A stretch of DNA of 64,000 nucleotides from Ruminococcus albus AD2013. GTDB lineage: Bacteria > Bacillota > Clostridia > Oscillospirales > Ruminococcaceae. The stretch lies in contig NZ_JAGS01000001.1 of assembly GCF_000526775.1 (NCBI RefSeq), forward strand, positions 1,736,001 through 1,800,000, given 5' to 3'. Of the stretch, positions 1 through 7,668 are shown piece by piece (position 1 is the stretch's first letter; every line of letters starts with the position of its first letter). The notes beneath the pieces were generated by a model. The model did not search any database and was not told where the DNA came from. It saw nothing but the letters and a program-made list of their open reading frames with translations. Both the position numbers and the translations under genes were made by a program.

Positions 1-630
1 AAGATAGTCGCAGAAGCAAAAGCGCAGGGCGTACAGGCTTATGCTGTCGGTGCTGAATTTTCCGACATAGCACAGGTCGAAAAAATGCTTGCCGATATCG
101 ATGCACTCGGCGTGACGGTAGATATCGTCCTAAACAATGCAGGCATTCAGGTGGCTTACAGAACAGAATATCTTGATACTCCCGCTAAGGATTATGAGGA
201 CAGCTTCAAGATTAATACCATAGCCCCCATGATGATAACCTATCATTTCCTTGCTAAAATGGGCAAAACAGGATTCGGACGCATTGTCAACACCACAAGC
301 GGCATCCGTCTAGAACCCGAGCAGGCAGGATACAGCGCCAGCAAGGCTGCCCTTGACAAGGTTACAATGGATCTCGCATCAAAATACAATGGCACAGATA
401 TATGCATAAACATCACCGATCCGGGTTGGTGCAGAACAGATCTCGGCGGACCTCACGCCCCCAATGACCCAGACAGCGCTCTCCCCGGAGTTGTGGTAGG
501 TGCTTTCATCGATGACAAAAAGTCGGGAAGAAACTTTGCGGCTGGCAATTTCTACGATATGACCATTGAAGAAGCAGTCCGAAAAGCTGAAAGCGATATA
601 CCCGTATACACAGGTTCAATCGGACTATAA
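1..630 (+). CDS. Short-chain dehydrogenase/reductase, 5'-truncated by window edge
   Basis: The reading frame is open from base 1, so this is the C-terminal part (about 209 residues) of a protein that starts outside the window. The family signature is clear: an NNAG motif behind a hydrophobic strand, a catalytic Ser in NTTSG, and the YxxxK pair in YSASK, followed by a PGW segment in the usual PG position. The N-terminal TGxxxGxG cofactor loop lies upstream of the window. SDR enzymes reduce or oxidise carbonyl or hydroxyl groups with NAD(P)H in the cytoplasm; the substrate cannot be read from the sequence. It lies 26 bases ahead of an iron alcohol dehydrogenase on the same strand with no terminator between, so the two are probably co-transcribed and may handle aldehydes or ketones together. 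Confidence 0.9.
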   Translation, partial: KIVAEAKAQGVQAYAVGAEFSDIAQVEKMLADIDALGVTVDIVLNNAGIQVAYRTEYLDTPAKDYEDSFKINTIAPMMITYHFLAKMGKTGFGRIVNTTSGIRLEPEQAGYSASKAALDKVTMDLASKYNGTDICINITDPGWCRTDLGGPHAPNDPDSALPGVVVGAFIDDKKSGRNFAAGNFYDMTIEEAVRKAESDIPVYTGSIGL

Positions 631-656
631 TATAACCGAACATAAGGAGGATATCT

Positions 657-1835
657 ATGAATAACTTCAATTTTTACAGCCCTACAGAATTTGTATTCGG
701 AAAAGACAGAGAAAATGAGTGCGGAACTTATGTAAAAAAGTTTGGCGGAAGCAAGGTACTTATCCACTACGGCGGAAATTCAGCTAAAAAGTCGGGCTTG
801 CTGGACAGAGTAAAGAAGTCTCTTGAAAACAGCGGCATCGCTTATTGTGAGCTGGGCGGCGTACAGCCAAATCCCCGCGATGGTCTTGTATACAAGGGCA
901 TCGAGCTTTGCCGCAAGGAAAATATCGACTTTATCCTTGCAGTAGGCGGCGGTTCTGTTATAGATTCTTCCAAAGCGATAGCAGCTGGTGTACCCTATGA
1001 CGGCGATTTCTGGGACTTTTACAGCGGAAAGCGTATCGAAAAGGCACTCCCTGTGGGCACAGTTCTGACCATAGCTGCGGCAGGAAGTGAGGGTTCGGGC
1101 GATTCCGTTATAACCAAAGAGGACGGTATGTTCAAGAGAGGTGCAGGTTCTGACGCACTGCGCCCTAAGTTCTCGGTAATGAATCCAGAGCTGACCCAGA
1201 CACTTCCCGCTTATCAGACAGCCTGCGGTGCTACCGATATCATGGCGCACGTTTTTGAAAGATATTTCACCAACACCACCGAGGTCGAGATAACCGACCG
1301 TCTTTGTGAGGCTGTGCTCATGACTATGGTGAAAGAAACCCCCAGAGTTATAGCAGACCCCAATAACTACGAAGCAAGAGCAAATATCATGTGGGCAGGT
1401 ATGGTAGCTCACAATAATATAGTCGGAGTTGGCAGAGAGCAGGACTGGAACAGCCACGGTATCGAGCATGAACTTTCCGCACTGTATGACTGTGCTCACG
1501 GTGCAGGACTTGCCGTTATCATGCCCGCATGGATGGAGTTCGTTTACAAGCATAATATCATGCGTTTCTGCCAGATGGCTGTAAGAGTTTTCGGCTGCAA
1601 TATGGATTTCGAGAATCCCGAGAACACAGCGATCGCAGGCATAAAAGCTTTCCGCAGATTCCTGCATGACATCGGTATGCCGATAAACTTTGCAGAACTT
1701 GGCGCTAAGGAAGAAGATATCCCCGTGCTCACTGAAAAGCTTGGTCTTGGCGACGGCAAAACAGGCGGTTTTGTTCATCTGTCATCTGAAGATGTATCGC
1801 AGATCTACAAGATAGCTGCAAAGGCTACTCTTTAA
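657..1835 (+). CDS. Iron-containing alcohol dehydrogenase (YqhD/butanol dehydrogenase-like)
   Basis: A 392-residue group III alcohol dehydrogenase, predicted to interconvert aldehydes and alcohols with NAD(P)H. The Rossmann-side motif GGGSVIDSSK is at residues 97-106. Four metal ligands can be placed: D194 and H198 in TDIMAH, H267 in SHGIEH and H281 in CAHGAG. Spacing and numbering match YqhD-type enzymes, so an Fe2+ or Zn2+ site is intact. Length is normal for the family. The start follows an AAGGAGG box. The upstream SDR gene suggests a shared carbonyl-reducing or redox-balancing role, plausible for a fermenter making ethanol. Exact substrate is unknown. Confidence 0.93.
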   Translation: MNNFNFYSPTEFVFGKDRENECGTYVKKFGGSKVLIHYGGNSAKKSGLLDRVKKSLENSGIAYCELGGVQPNPRDGLVYKGIELCRKENIDFILAVGGGSVIDSSKAIAAGVPYDGDFWDFYSGKRIEKALPVGTVLTIAAAGSEGSGDSVITKEDGMFKRGAGSDALRPKFSVMNPELTQTLPAYQTACGATDIMAHVFERYFTNTTEVEITDRLCEAVLMTMVKETPRVIADPNNYEARANIMWAGMVAHNNIVGVGREQDWNSHGIEHELSALYDCAHGAGLAVIMPAWMEFVYKHNIMRFCQMAVRVFGCNMDFENPENTAIAGIKAFRRFLHDIGMPINFAELGAKEEDIPVLTEKLGLGDGKTGGFVHLSSEDVSQIYKIAAKATL

Positions 1836-1906
1836 TTATAACACGATCATACGTTAAGTAAGGTAAAAATAGTTTTTTGTCTTTCAGAAGGATATATTAA
1901 AAAAAT

Positions 1907-1940
1907 AACGGGCAGCTGTTCATGAGAGTGGCTGTCTGTT
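1907..1940 (+). terminator. Possible hairpin after the alcohol dehydrogenase gene
   Basis: A 10-bp stem (AACGGGCAGC against GCTGTCTGTT, with two G-U pairs) lies 72 bases past the stop. There is no long T run after it, so termination is uncertain. Confidence 0.35.
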
Positions 1941-1973
1941 ACTGTTTACGTTATGTCCGGAAAGGGAAAAGCC

Positions 1974-2002
1974 TTGATTTTATCAGCTTTTTGTGATATA
2001 AT
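1974..2002 (+). promoter_or_regulatory. Promoter of the deaminase gene
   Basis: TTGATT, 17-bp spacer, TATAAT, followed about 40 bases later by the deaminase start. Confidence 0.7.
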
Positions 2003-2040
2003 ATAAAATAATTCGTATATAAATTTCGTGAGGTGCAGTT

Positions 2041-2484
2041 ATGGACAGATTTATGGAAATAGCGATCGAGGAGGCAAGAAAGGGTATCCGCGCAGGACAC
2101 GGAGGTCCTTTTGGGTGCGTTATCGTGAAAGACGGTGAAATGATCGGCAGAGGACATAATGAAGTTATACTGCAAAAAGATCCGACCTGTCACGGAGAGA
2201 TAATGGCGATACACAATGCCTGCAAAAATCTTGGCTCTTTCGATCTGTCAGACTGTGAGCTTTACACCACGGCTGAACCCTGCCCAATGTGCCTCGGCGC
2301 TATCAGGTGGGCGAATATCCGAAAGGTCTATTATGGATGTAATATATCCGATACCGACAGTATAGGTTTCCGCGATCAGCAGTTCTATACAGAACCCGCT
2401 GATATTCTTGAAGAAATCGACCGCAAAGAATGTCTTGAACTCTTCCGCGAATATCATGACATAGAAAACAAGATCGGTTACTGA
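2041..2484 (+). CDS. Nucleoside/nucleobase deaminase (guanine deaminase or TadA-like)
   Basis: A 147-residue zinc deaminase of the CDA fold. The zinc and proton-shuttle residues are H51 and E53 in CHGE (where HAE is usual) and C81 and C84 in PCPMC. The segment after the second zinc motif (YYGCNISDTDSIGF) is closer to small bacterial guanine deaminases than to tRNA adenosine deaminase, and TadA normally has HAE. It probably converts guanine to xanthine and ammonia, or a related base, in purine salvage. It has its own promoter and is followed by a strong terminator, so it is monocistronic. Which base it uses is not certain. Confidence 0.8.
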   Translation: MDRFMEIAIEEARKGIRAGHGGPFGCVIVKDGEMIGRGHNEVILQKDPTCHGEIMAIHNACKNLGSFDLSDCELYTTAEPCPMCLGAIRWANIRKVYYGCNISDTDSIGFRDQQFYTEPADILEEIDRKECLELFREYHDIENKIGY

Positions 2485-2528
2485 ATCGTTTGTTTGTGCA
2501 TGATTTTCTGAACTTACGAATATAACGC

Positions 2529-2561
2529 AAAAACGGCAGCCAGCATAGGACTGCCGTTTTT
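2529..2561. terminator. Bidirectional intrinsic terminator
   Basis: Stem AAAACGGCAG / CTGCCGTTTT with an 11-base loop and flanking A and T runs, between the convergent deaminase and LRR genes. Confidence 0.85.
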
Positions 2562-2580
2562 ATATTCTCCAAAACCGATA

Positions 2581-3861
2581 TTATCTAACAGTAACAGTTA
2601 TAGCATTCTTGATAGGATCGGTCGTATTCCACTTACCGTTGACTCTTGCAGCAACAGCTACTCTGTAGGTCATGCCGGGAGTCAGGTTCTTGGGAGTTAC
2701 ATAGCTGTTATTTGTGATATTTGAAGTCTGAACTCTCCACTTGCCTGCCAGATATACAGCGATGCCGTACTTGTCAGCACCCTGAACCTTATCCCAAATG
2801 AACTGTATCTGATGATACTGAGAGTTGGTTATAGCCCTGACGTTTGTAGGATAATCATTATTCTGGGGCTGAGGATCCGGATCTATATCAATGACGGTAG
2901 ATGTATCATATACCATGTTAGCATTGTTCAGGAAAGTCATATCAGATGGCTTTTCAACACTTTCCCACTTATCTCTGCTGCCGTAGAATGTGATAGTCGC
3001 ACGGCTGGTCACATCAGAGAATGCATAGTCCTCGATCTTTGTAAGGCTGCTTGAAAGCTTCAATTCGCTGAGCCTGTTGCAGTAAGCAAACGCCATAGAA
3101 CCAATGTAAGAAGCACCCTTTGCATCAACAGAATTAAGATTCTCGCAATAGAAGAATGTGTTGTCGCATACTTCCTTAACACCTGTGGGGAATACAACGG
3201 AAGTAACATCGTTGTTTCCTGCAAATGCGCTGGGCGATACGTACTTAACGCTTGAAGGTACAGTAACAGCGCCCTTTGCAGTAGTAGCATCGATAAGAGC
3301 ACCGTTTACAACAACGAGAGAATCTTGCTGACGCTGTGCTTCCAGCCAGGGAGTTGAATCAAAACACTTGTCATGTATCTCGATAAACTTGTTCGGGAAT
3401 TTTACGGTATCAAGGCTTGAGCAGTACTCAAAAGCGTGCATCTCCATTACTTCAAGACTTGAAGGCAGAGTTACCGACTGGAGATTTGAAGAAAATGAGA
3501 ATGCATAGTAACCGATAGTCTTTACAGACTCAGGGATAGATATGCTTGTGATAGAGCTGCACTGGAAAGCATATCTTGCGATAGCTGTAACAGGCAGACC
3601 GTCGATAGTTGAGGGGATATTTACGGATGTAGTACCGCTGGTGCAGTCATATATCTCGATATGGTCGGAATACTTCTGATACTTGATATTTCCCGAAACA
3701 CCCTCTGTAAAGTTATAATCGATCGGCTCATACAAAGCGTTAGCTGTTATCTGGGCAGCGGGGAATACACCGCTCTGAGCTGCCATAGCTGATACACTTG
3801 CTGCCATAACTGCAAATGCCAGCGCAGACGTCCTGATCATTTTTCTTCCTGATCTTTTCAT
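2581..3861 (-). CDS. Secreted BspA-type leucine-rich repeat protein with C-terminal CBM37-like module
   Basis: A surface or secreted protein of about 426 residues with no catalytic domain visible. An N-terminal signal peptide (MKRSGRK then a hydrophobic stretch ending near AMAA) is followed by about seven LRR_5 (BspA-like) repeats of the form AF..C..L..V.LP..V..I. A short DPDPQPQNND linker leads to a C-terminal module of about 90 residues with YP..., QYHQ, GIAVYLAGKW and VNGKW motifs. LRR_5 proteins usually mediate binding. The C-terminal module resembles the CBM37 family described from R. albus; that assignment is inference. The start at 3861 is chosen because GGAG sits 9 bases before it, inside an in-frame upstream ATG at 3876. 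Linker plus module are almost identical to the tail of the GH5 protein at 17712-19493. Confidence 0.87.
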   Translation of the reverse strand: MKRSGRKMIRTSALAFAVMAASVSAMAAQSGVFPAAQITANALYEPIDYNFTEGVSGNIKYQKYSDHIEIYDCTSGTTSVNIPSTIDGLPVTAIARYAFQCSSITSISIPESVKTIGYYAFSFSSNLQSVTLPSSLEVMEMHAFEYCSSLDTVKFPNKFIEIHDKCFDSTPWLEAQRQQDSLVVVNGALIDATTAKGAVTVPSSVKYVSPSAFAGNNDVTSVVFPTGVKEVCDNTFFYCENLNSVDAKGASYIGSMAFAYCNRLSELKLSSSLTKIEDYAFSDVTSRATITFYGSRDKWESVEKPSDMTFLNNANMVYDTSTVIDIDPDPQPQNNDYPTNVRAITNSQYHQIQFIWDKVQGADKYGIAVYLAGKWRVQTSNITNNSYVTPKNLTPGMTYRVAVAARVNGKWNTTDPIKNAITVTVR

Positions 3862-4189
3862 ATACACACACTCCATCTTAAAACTGATTTGAAAATTAAC
3901 GGATACAGTAAAACACCATCGCTAAAAGGCGATATAAATGTTTTAACCAATATAATGATTTTATTTTATCATATAACAAAGTTTTTGTCTACAAAAATTT
4001 TCAAATATGAATGTAAACTTTTTACGCTTTTGTCAATGCCGACTTTGTTTTGTGAAGGTCCCGATCAAGCTGCAAAGAACATTTATCGAAGTCATTATTA
4101 TGGTGTCAAAAGGTGACAGGCGGTGACAGATTTTTCACCCGTTTAAGCCCGTAAATACGCTGTTTTACATACCCTAAGGGAGATAAAAA
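3862..4189. other. Intergenic region upstream of the LRR gene
   Basis: A 328-base AT-rich region between the AraC-type gene and the LRR gene, both on the minus strand. It contains the LRR promoter and a short GGTGACAGGCGGTGACAG direct repeat near 4110-4127. No convincing gene was seen; open frames here have no ribosome binding site. Confidence 0.6.
3963..3991 (-). promoter_or_regulatory. Probable promoter of the LRR protein gene
   Basis: On the minus strand, TAGACA, 17-bp spacer, TAAAAT, about 100 bases before the start codon. Confidence 0.5.
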
Positions 4190-4972
4190 CTAATCCTTGC
4201 GCTTTCGGTATTCAAGCGGAGTGACCCCGCATCGTTCCTTGAACTGCCGAGTAAAATGCTCGTAATTACGATAGCCGCATTTTCCCGCGATATCATGAGC
4301 TGTCAGATTTGTGGAGGTCAGAAGCATTTTCGCATATTCTGTCTTGGCGTTGATGAAATCCTGTATGAATGTCACCCCGAAAATTTTTTTATAATAATAC
4401 TGAAAAGAAGCCGTACTCATGCGGACTTCATGTGCCGCCCATGTTATCGAACGAGGTATGTAGGGCTCGGCATATATCTTATGGCGGATAGTAAGCAGTA
4501 TCTCATGTTCGGCATCATTAATATGTTTATCGGGAATATACAGCGTATCACTTACACGGTTGAATATAAGCCACATATAATGCTCCATATTCTCCTGCGC
4601 ATAGGGCGACTCGGAGGTATATTCATCGGCGATAGCCTTGATACACCAGCTGAGAAATTCGGCGGCTTCTGTCGGTATACCCTGTGCGTAGGGAATTTTT
4701 CTTTTGAGAAATTCCTCTTCTTCACCCTCACCGAACCGAAAATGTATCCAGTCGTTTGCGAATTCATGCTTGGGCAAACACCTGTAATACTGCGGCATTC
4801 CCTGCGGATAAAGAAAGAATGAATCCTTCGGGACTACGATATCTTTACCGTAAAGTGTGAACACAGTATCGGTTTTGAGTATCAGGAGAAGACAGTCTCC
4901 GCTGCCGTTCGGACGCTCGATCAGAAAATCCGTATCGTGTCTGTGGTTATATCCGACATTATTGATCATCAT
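4190..4972 (-). CDS. AraC-family transcriptional regulator
   Basis: About 260 residues. The N-terminal half (about 20-90) looks like a cupin-type sensor segment (YGKDIVVPKDSFFLYPQG). The C-terminal 100 residues are a typical AraC double helix-turn-helix: the second helix pair reads AHDIAGKCGYRNYEHFTRQFKERCGVTP with the conserved GY..YF-like core and the final P-EYRK. Cytoplasmic DNA-binding protein, probably responding to a sugar or oligosaccharide. It is divergent from the GH5-dockerin cellulase at 5315, and AraC regulators often control the adjacent divergent gene, so cellulase control is the natural inference. An ATG at 4972 fits a GGAGAG box 8 bases upstream better than the TTG at 4975. 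Confidence 0.9.
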   Translation of the reverse strand: MMINNVGYNHRHDTDFLIERPNGSGDCLLLILKTDTVFTLYGKDIVVPKDSFFLYPQGMPQYYRCLPKHEFANDWIHFRFGEGEEEEFLKRKIPYAQGIPTEAAEFLSWCIKAIADEYTSESPYAQENMEHYMWLIFNRVSDTLYIPDKHINDAEHEILLTIRHKIYAEPYIPRSITWAAHEVRMSTASFQYYYKKIFGVTFIQDFINAKTEYAKMLLTSTNLTAHDIAGKCGYRNYEHFTRQFKERCGVTPLEYRKRKD

Positions 4973-5027
4973 CAAACATCACTCTCCGTTTTTTTAAAAA
5001 ACATCATCCAAGTTATATTATATATCA

Positions 5028-5056
5028 TTGAATTCTCATTGTCAACAGTGTATAAT
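5028..5056 (+). promoter_or_regulatory. Promoter of the GH5-dockerin cellulase
   Basis: TTGAAT, 17-bp spacer, TATAAT. Transcription would start near 5063, giving a leader of about 250 bases before the start codon at 5315. Confidence 0.65.
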
Positions 5057-5062
5057 AAATTT

Positions 5063-5314
5063 AGTTTGGGGCATACAATTATGCGCATTATCCACAAGGG
5101 TGTACGCGGAGAAATGTGCGTAATCTACATGGAGTCACTTCAGTTCACTCTCAGCAAGCGGTCAATACACGGCTGAATACTCCTGCTGTCCCCACAGCCA
5201 ATGGTCAGATAAGGCTGTGAAACAACCAAAGATACGGGTCTGCCGATAAAATGAGAGGCGTAAACGGCATACCTGAACAGGTCTAATATTTATGATCAAA
5301 AGGGGAATTATTTT
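5063..5314 (+). ncRNA. Long structured 5' leader of the GH5 cellulase, class unknown
   Basis: Between the promoter and the cellulase start is an unusually long leader, richer in G and C than neighbouring spacers. Hairpins seen by eye are CACAGCC/GGCTGTG (about 5194-5219), GGGTxTGCCG/CGGCAxACCT (about 5237-5273) and ACCTG/CAGGT (about 5270-5281), just before the GGGGAA ribosome binding region. It matched no riboswitch consensus I could recall (cyclic di-GMP I/II, cobalamin, TPP, FMN, THF and others). An open frame at 5081-5176 (31 codons, weak GGGG upstream) could be a leader peptide but has no clear support. Confidence 0.45.
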
Positions 5315-7570
5315 ATGAAGACTAGAAGCAGAAAGACTTTTGCGCTTTCAGTGGTCTGTGCTATGGCAGTATCCTGCCTTTCACTCATCGAACCCGTCCG
5401 CGCAGAAGCCGCTTTCGAGAAAAACGCTAAACAGACTGTTGCCGATATGGGTCTGGGGTGGAACCTCGGCAACTCGCTGGACAGCTATTCAGGCACTACG
5501 ATAGGTTCTAACAGAGGAAGTACATCTTCCGAAACAGCATGGGGAAATCCCGCTACGACCAAAGCCATGATCGACATGGTAAAGAAATCGGGTGTAAAAA
5601 CCGTTCGTGTACCTGTTACCTGGTACGAACATATGGATCCTGTGACCTACAAGATCGACGAAACATGGATGAACAGGGTGGAAGAGATCGTAGATTATGT
5701 TCTCGAAGACGATATGTACTGCATTATCAACGTTCATCACGATACAGGTGAAAAGGGCTGGCTGAAAGCGAACAGCACAAACCTTCAGACAAAGAAAGCA
5801 ATGTTCACATCTATATGGGAACAGGTCAGCGACAATTTTGCCGATTACGGCGACAAGCTTCTGTTTGAAGGCTTCAACGAGATACTGGACGAGAGTTCTA
5901 ATCAGTGGTGGATACCAAGTTCAGAAGCTTGCCCTATCGCAAATGATCTCAACCAGATCTTTGTTGATACCGTAAGAAGTTCAGGTGGAAACAATGCCAA
6001 GAGAAATCTCATATGCAACACCTATTGCGGCGGCGCGAACTATGAGATAACAAGCCAGTACGTTCTGCCTAAGGATACGATAAGCAACAGACTGATTGTT
6101 GAAGCACACGTTTATCAGCCTTTTGAATTCACGCACGAAAGTTATCCCGATATAACATCGTGGACAAAATCTCCGCTGGATAACGTACTTGATAACCTCA
6201 ACAGAACATTCTCCCAGAAGGGTATCCCCGTTATCATAGGCGAGTTCGGCTGTGCAAACAAGAACAATATGGATCAGATAACTTCCTGGGCAAAGTATCT
6301 TGTTGAAAAATGCACGAAGTACGGTATGTGCTGTATATGGTGGGATAATGGTTCTCAGTATAAGATCTACAACCGCCGCACTTGTAAAGTATCTCAGCCC
6401 GAACTGCTGAACACTATGCTTGCAGCCGCAGGTTCAGAGGTTTACATTGATCCTCAGAAAAAGGTCAGGGGCGATATCAACGGCGACGGCAAACTAAACG
6501 ATACCGACAAGGAACTTCTCCAGAATTATCTCATAAAGCTCTCTGATAATATCAGCATGAATGCCGATATCAACCTGGACGGCGAGATAGATGTCATCGA
6601 CCTTGTTGAGATGAAAAGAGCTATACTGAACCCCGAGACTACTCCCGATGAGAACAATCTCTGTGCAAACGAAGACAACTGGGCAAGCTGGACCGATACC
6701 TCCGAAGGCGCACAGGGCGAGCTGTTCTATGTTGACAACGGTGTTGCAATGCAGGTAGACAAGGGCGGCAAAAACGATTGGAACGCGCAGTTCTTCTATG
6801 ATGCGCTTACTCTTGAACAGGGTGCAACTTACAAGCTTTCATTCGATTATATCAGTGACAAGCCTCAGTCCACATCCTTTATTGTAAATCAGGGTCACGG
6901 CGAATATCTGCCATATTACAGCGATACTCTGAACTGGACAACTACATCCCAGCATTACACCGCTACTTTTGATTATACTTCCAAGACCGACAATGCCTGC
7001 CGTGTAACATTCAATCTCGGCGGTGGCGGAGTAAACGTACCCTACAAAGCTACTATCACAAATCTTTCTCTTGTAAAGATCAGCGGCGGTTCATCGTCTT
7101 CAACAGGATCCACAACAACAGAGACTACTGTTGCAGCAGGTACAAATATGGCTGCTGATGCTTCAAAATTCTCAGGTTGGGCAAATACCGAAGGCGGAGC
7201 TTCTGCATCATTCAAAAATCTCAGCAACGGTCTCCAGATCGCTGTAAATAATTCAGGTTCTGATGTATGGCACGTTCAGGGTATGTATCCTGACATCACC
7301 CTTGAAAAAGGCGCTACTTACGAGATATCATTCGATTATCAGGCAAACAAGTCTGTTGATATGGGATACAAGTTCCAGCAGAATTACGATCCTTACGATC
7401 AGTATTTCAACGCACCACTTAGTTTCACAACACAGAAACAGCATTATTCCAAGACTTTCGCAATGACCGAACCTACCGATGATAATGTTGCCTGTGTATT
7501 CACCTGCGGCGGCGTGAATACTCCCGTAACTGTTACTATCACAGATCTTGTTATCAAAAAGATATCTTGA
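5315..7570 (+). CDS. GH5 endoglucanase with dockerin and two CBM4/9-like modules
   Basis: A 751-residue secreted enzyme, predicted endo-beta-1,4-glucanase of GH5 (subfamily 4-like: GWNLGNSLDS and ETAWGNP near residues 48-78). Signal peptide 1-31. Retaining catalytic pair: E189 in GFNEIL (acid/base) and E310 in IGEFG (nucleophile); HH near 141 is also family-typical. A two-repeat dockerin follows at about 385-440, with calcium loops DINGDGKLND and DINLDGEIDV. Two related beta-sandwich modules follow at about 455-590 and 615-751, starting with NLC/NMA and containing W..W and LE.GATY(K/E)(L/I)SFDY, as in CBM4/9-like domains. Dockerins dock to cohesins on scaffoldin or surface proteins. It is divergent from the AraC regulator and has a long leader, suggesting regulated expression. 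Confidence 0.93.
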   Translation: MKTRSRKTFALSVVCAMAVSCLSLIEPVRAEAAFEKNAKQTVADMGLGWNLGNSLDSYSGTTIGSNRGSTSSETAWGNPATTKAMIDMVKKSGVKTVRVPVTWYEHMDPVTYKIDETWMNRVEEIVDYVLEDDMYCIINVHHDTGEKGWLKANSTNLQTKKAMFTSIWEQVSDNFADYGDKLLFEGFNEILDESSNQWWIPSSEACPIANDLNQIFVDTVRSSGGNNAKRNLICNTYCGGANYEITSQYVLPKDTISNRLIVEAHVYQPFEFTHESYPDITSWTKSPLDNVLDNLNRTFSQKGIPVIIGEFGCANKNNMDQITSWAKYLVEKCTKYGMCCIWWDNGSQYKIYNRRTCKVSQPELLNTMLAAAGSEVYIDPQKKVRGDINGDGKLNDTDKELLQNYLIKLSDNISMNADINLDGEIDVIDLVEMKRAILNPETTPDENNLCANEDNWASWTDTSEGAQGELFYVDNGVAMQVDKGGKNDWNAQFFYDALTLEQGATYKLSFDYISDKPQSTSFIVNQGHGEYLPYYSDTLNWTTTSQHYTATFDYTSKTDNACRVTFNLGGGGVNVPYKATITNLSLVKISGGSSSSTGSTTTETTVAAGTNMAADASKFSGWANTEGGASASFKNLSNGLQIAVNNSGSDVWHVQGMYPDITLEKGATYEISFDYQANKSVDMGYKFQQNYDPYDQYFNAPLSFTTQKQHYSKTFAMTEPTDDNVACVFTCGGVNTPVTVTITDLVIKKIS

Positions 7571-7603
7571 TACGTACTTACCCGGCAGGTACAAGATAAT
7601 ATG

Positions 7604-7641
7604 AAAAACTCTCTGTCCGAGTGATCGGCAGAGAGTTTTTT
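7604..7641. terminator. Bidirectional intrinsic terminator
   Basis: Stem AAAAACTCTCTG / CAGAGAGTTTTT between the convergent GH5 and GH43 genes. Confidence 0.85.
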
Positions 7642-7668
7642 CTTATCTTTGAGTTTTTGGAGAATGTA

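Noticed and set aside
780..1778. Long open frame antisense to the alcohol dehydrogenase
   Set aside because: It is the shadow of a well-supported gene, with no family signature or ribosome binding site.
3889..4116. 75-codon frame upstream of the LRR gene
   Set aside because: AT-rich, no ribosome binding site, overlaps the minus-strand promoter.
5081..5176. 31-codon open frame as a leader peptide of the cellulase
   Set aside because: Weak ribosome binding site and no attenuator-like codon run; overlapping RNA structure explains the region better.
5063..5314. Cyclic di-GMP riboswitch in the GH5 leader
   Set aside because: Neither the class I nor class II conserved motifs can be found; only the biological context suggested it.
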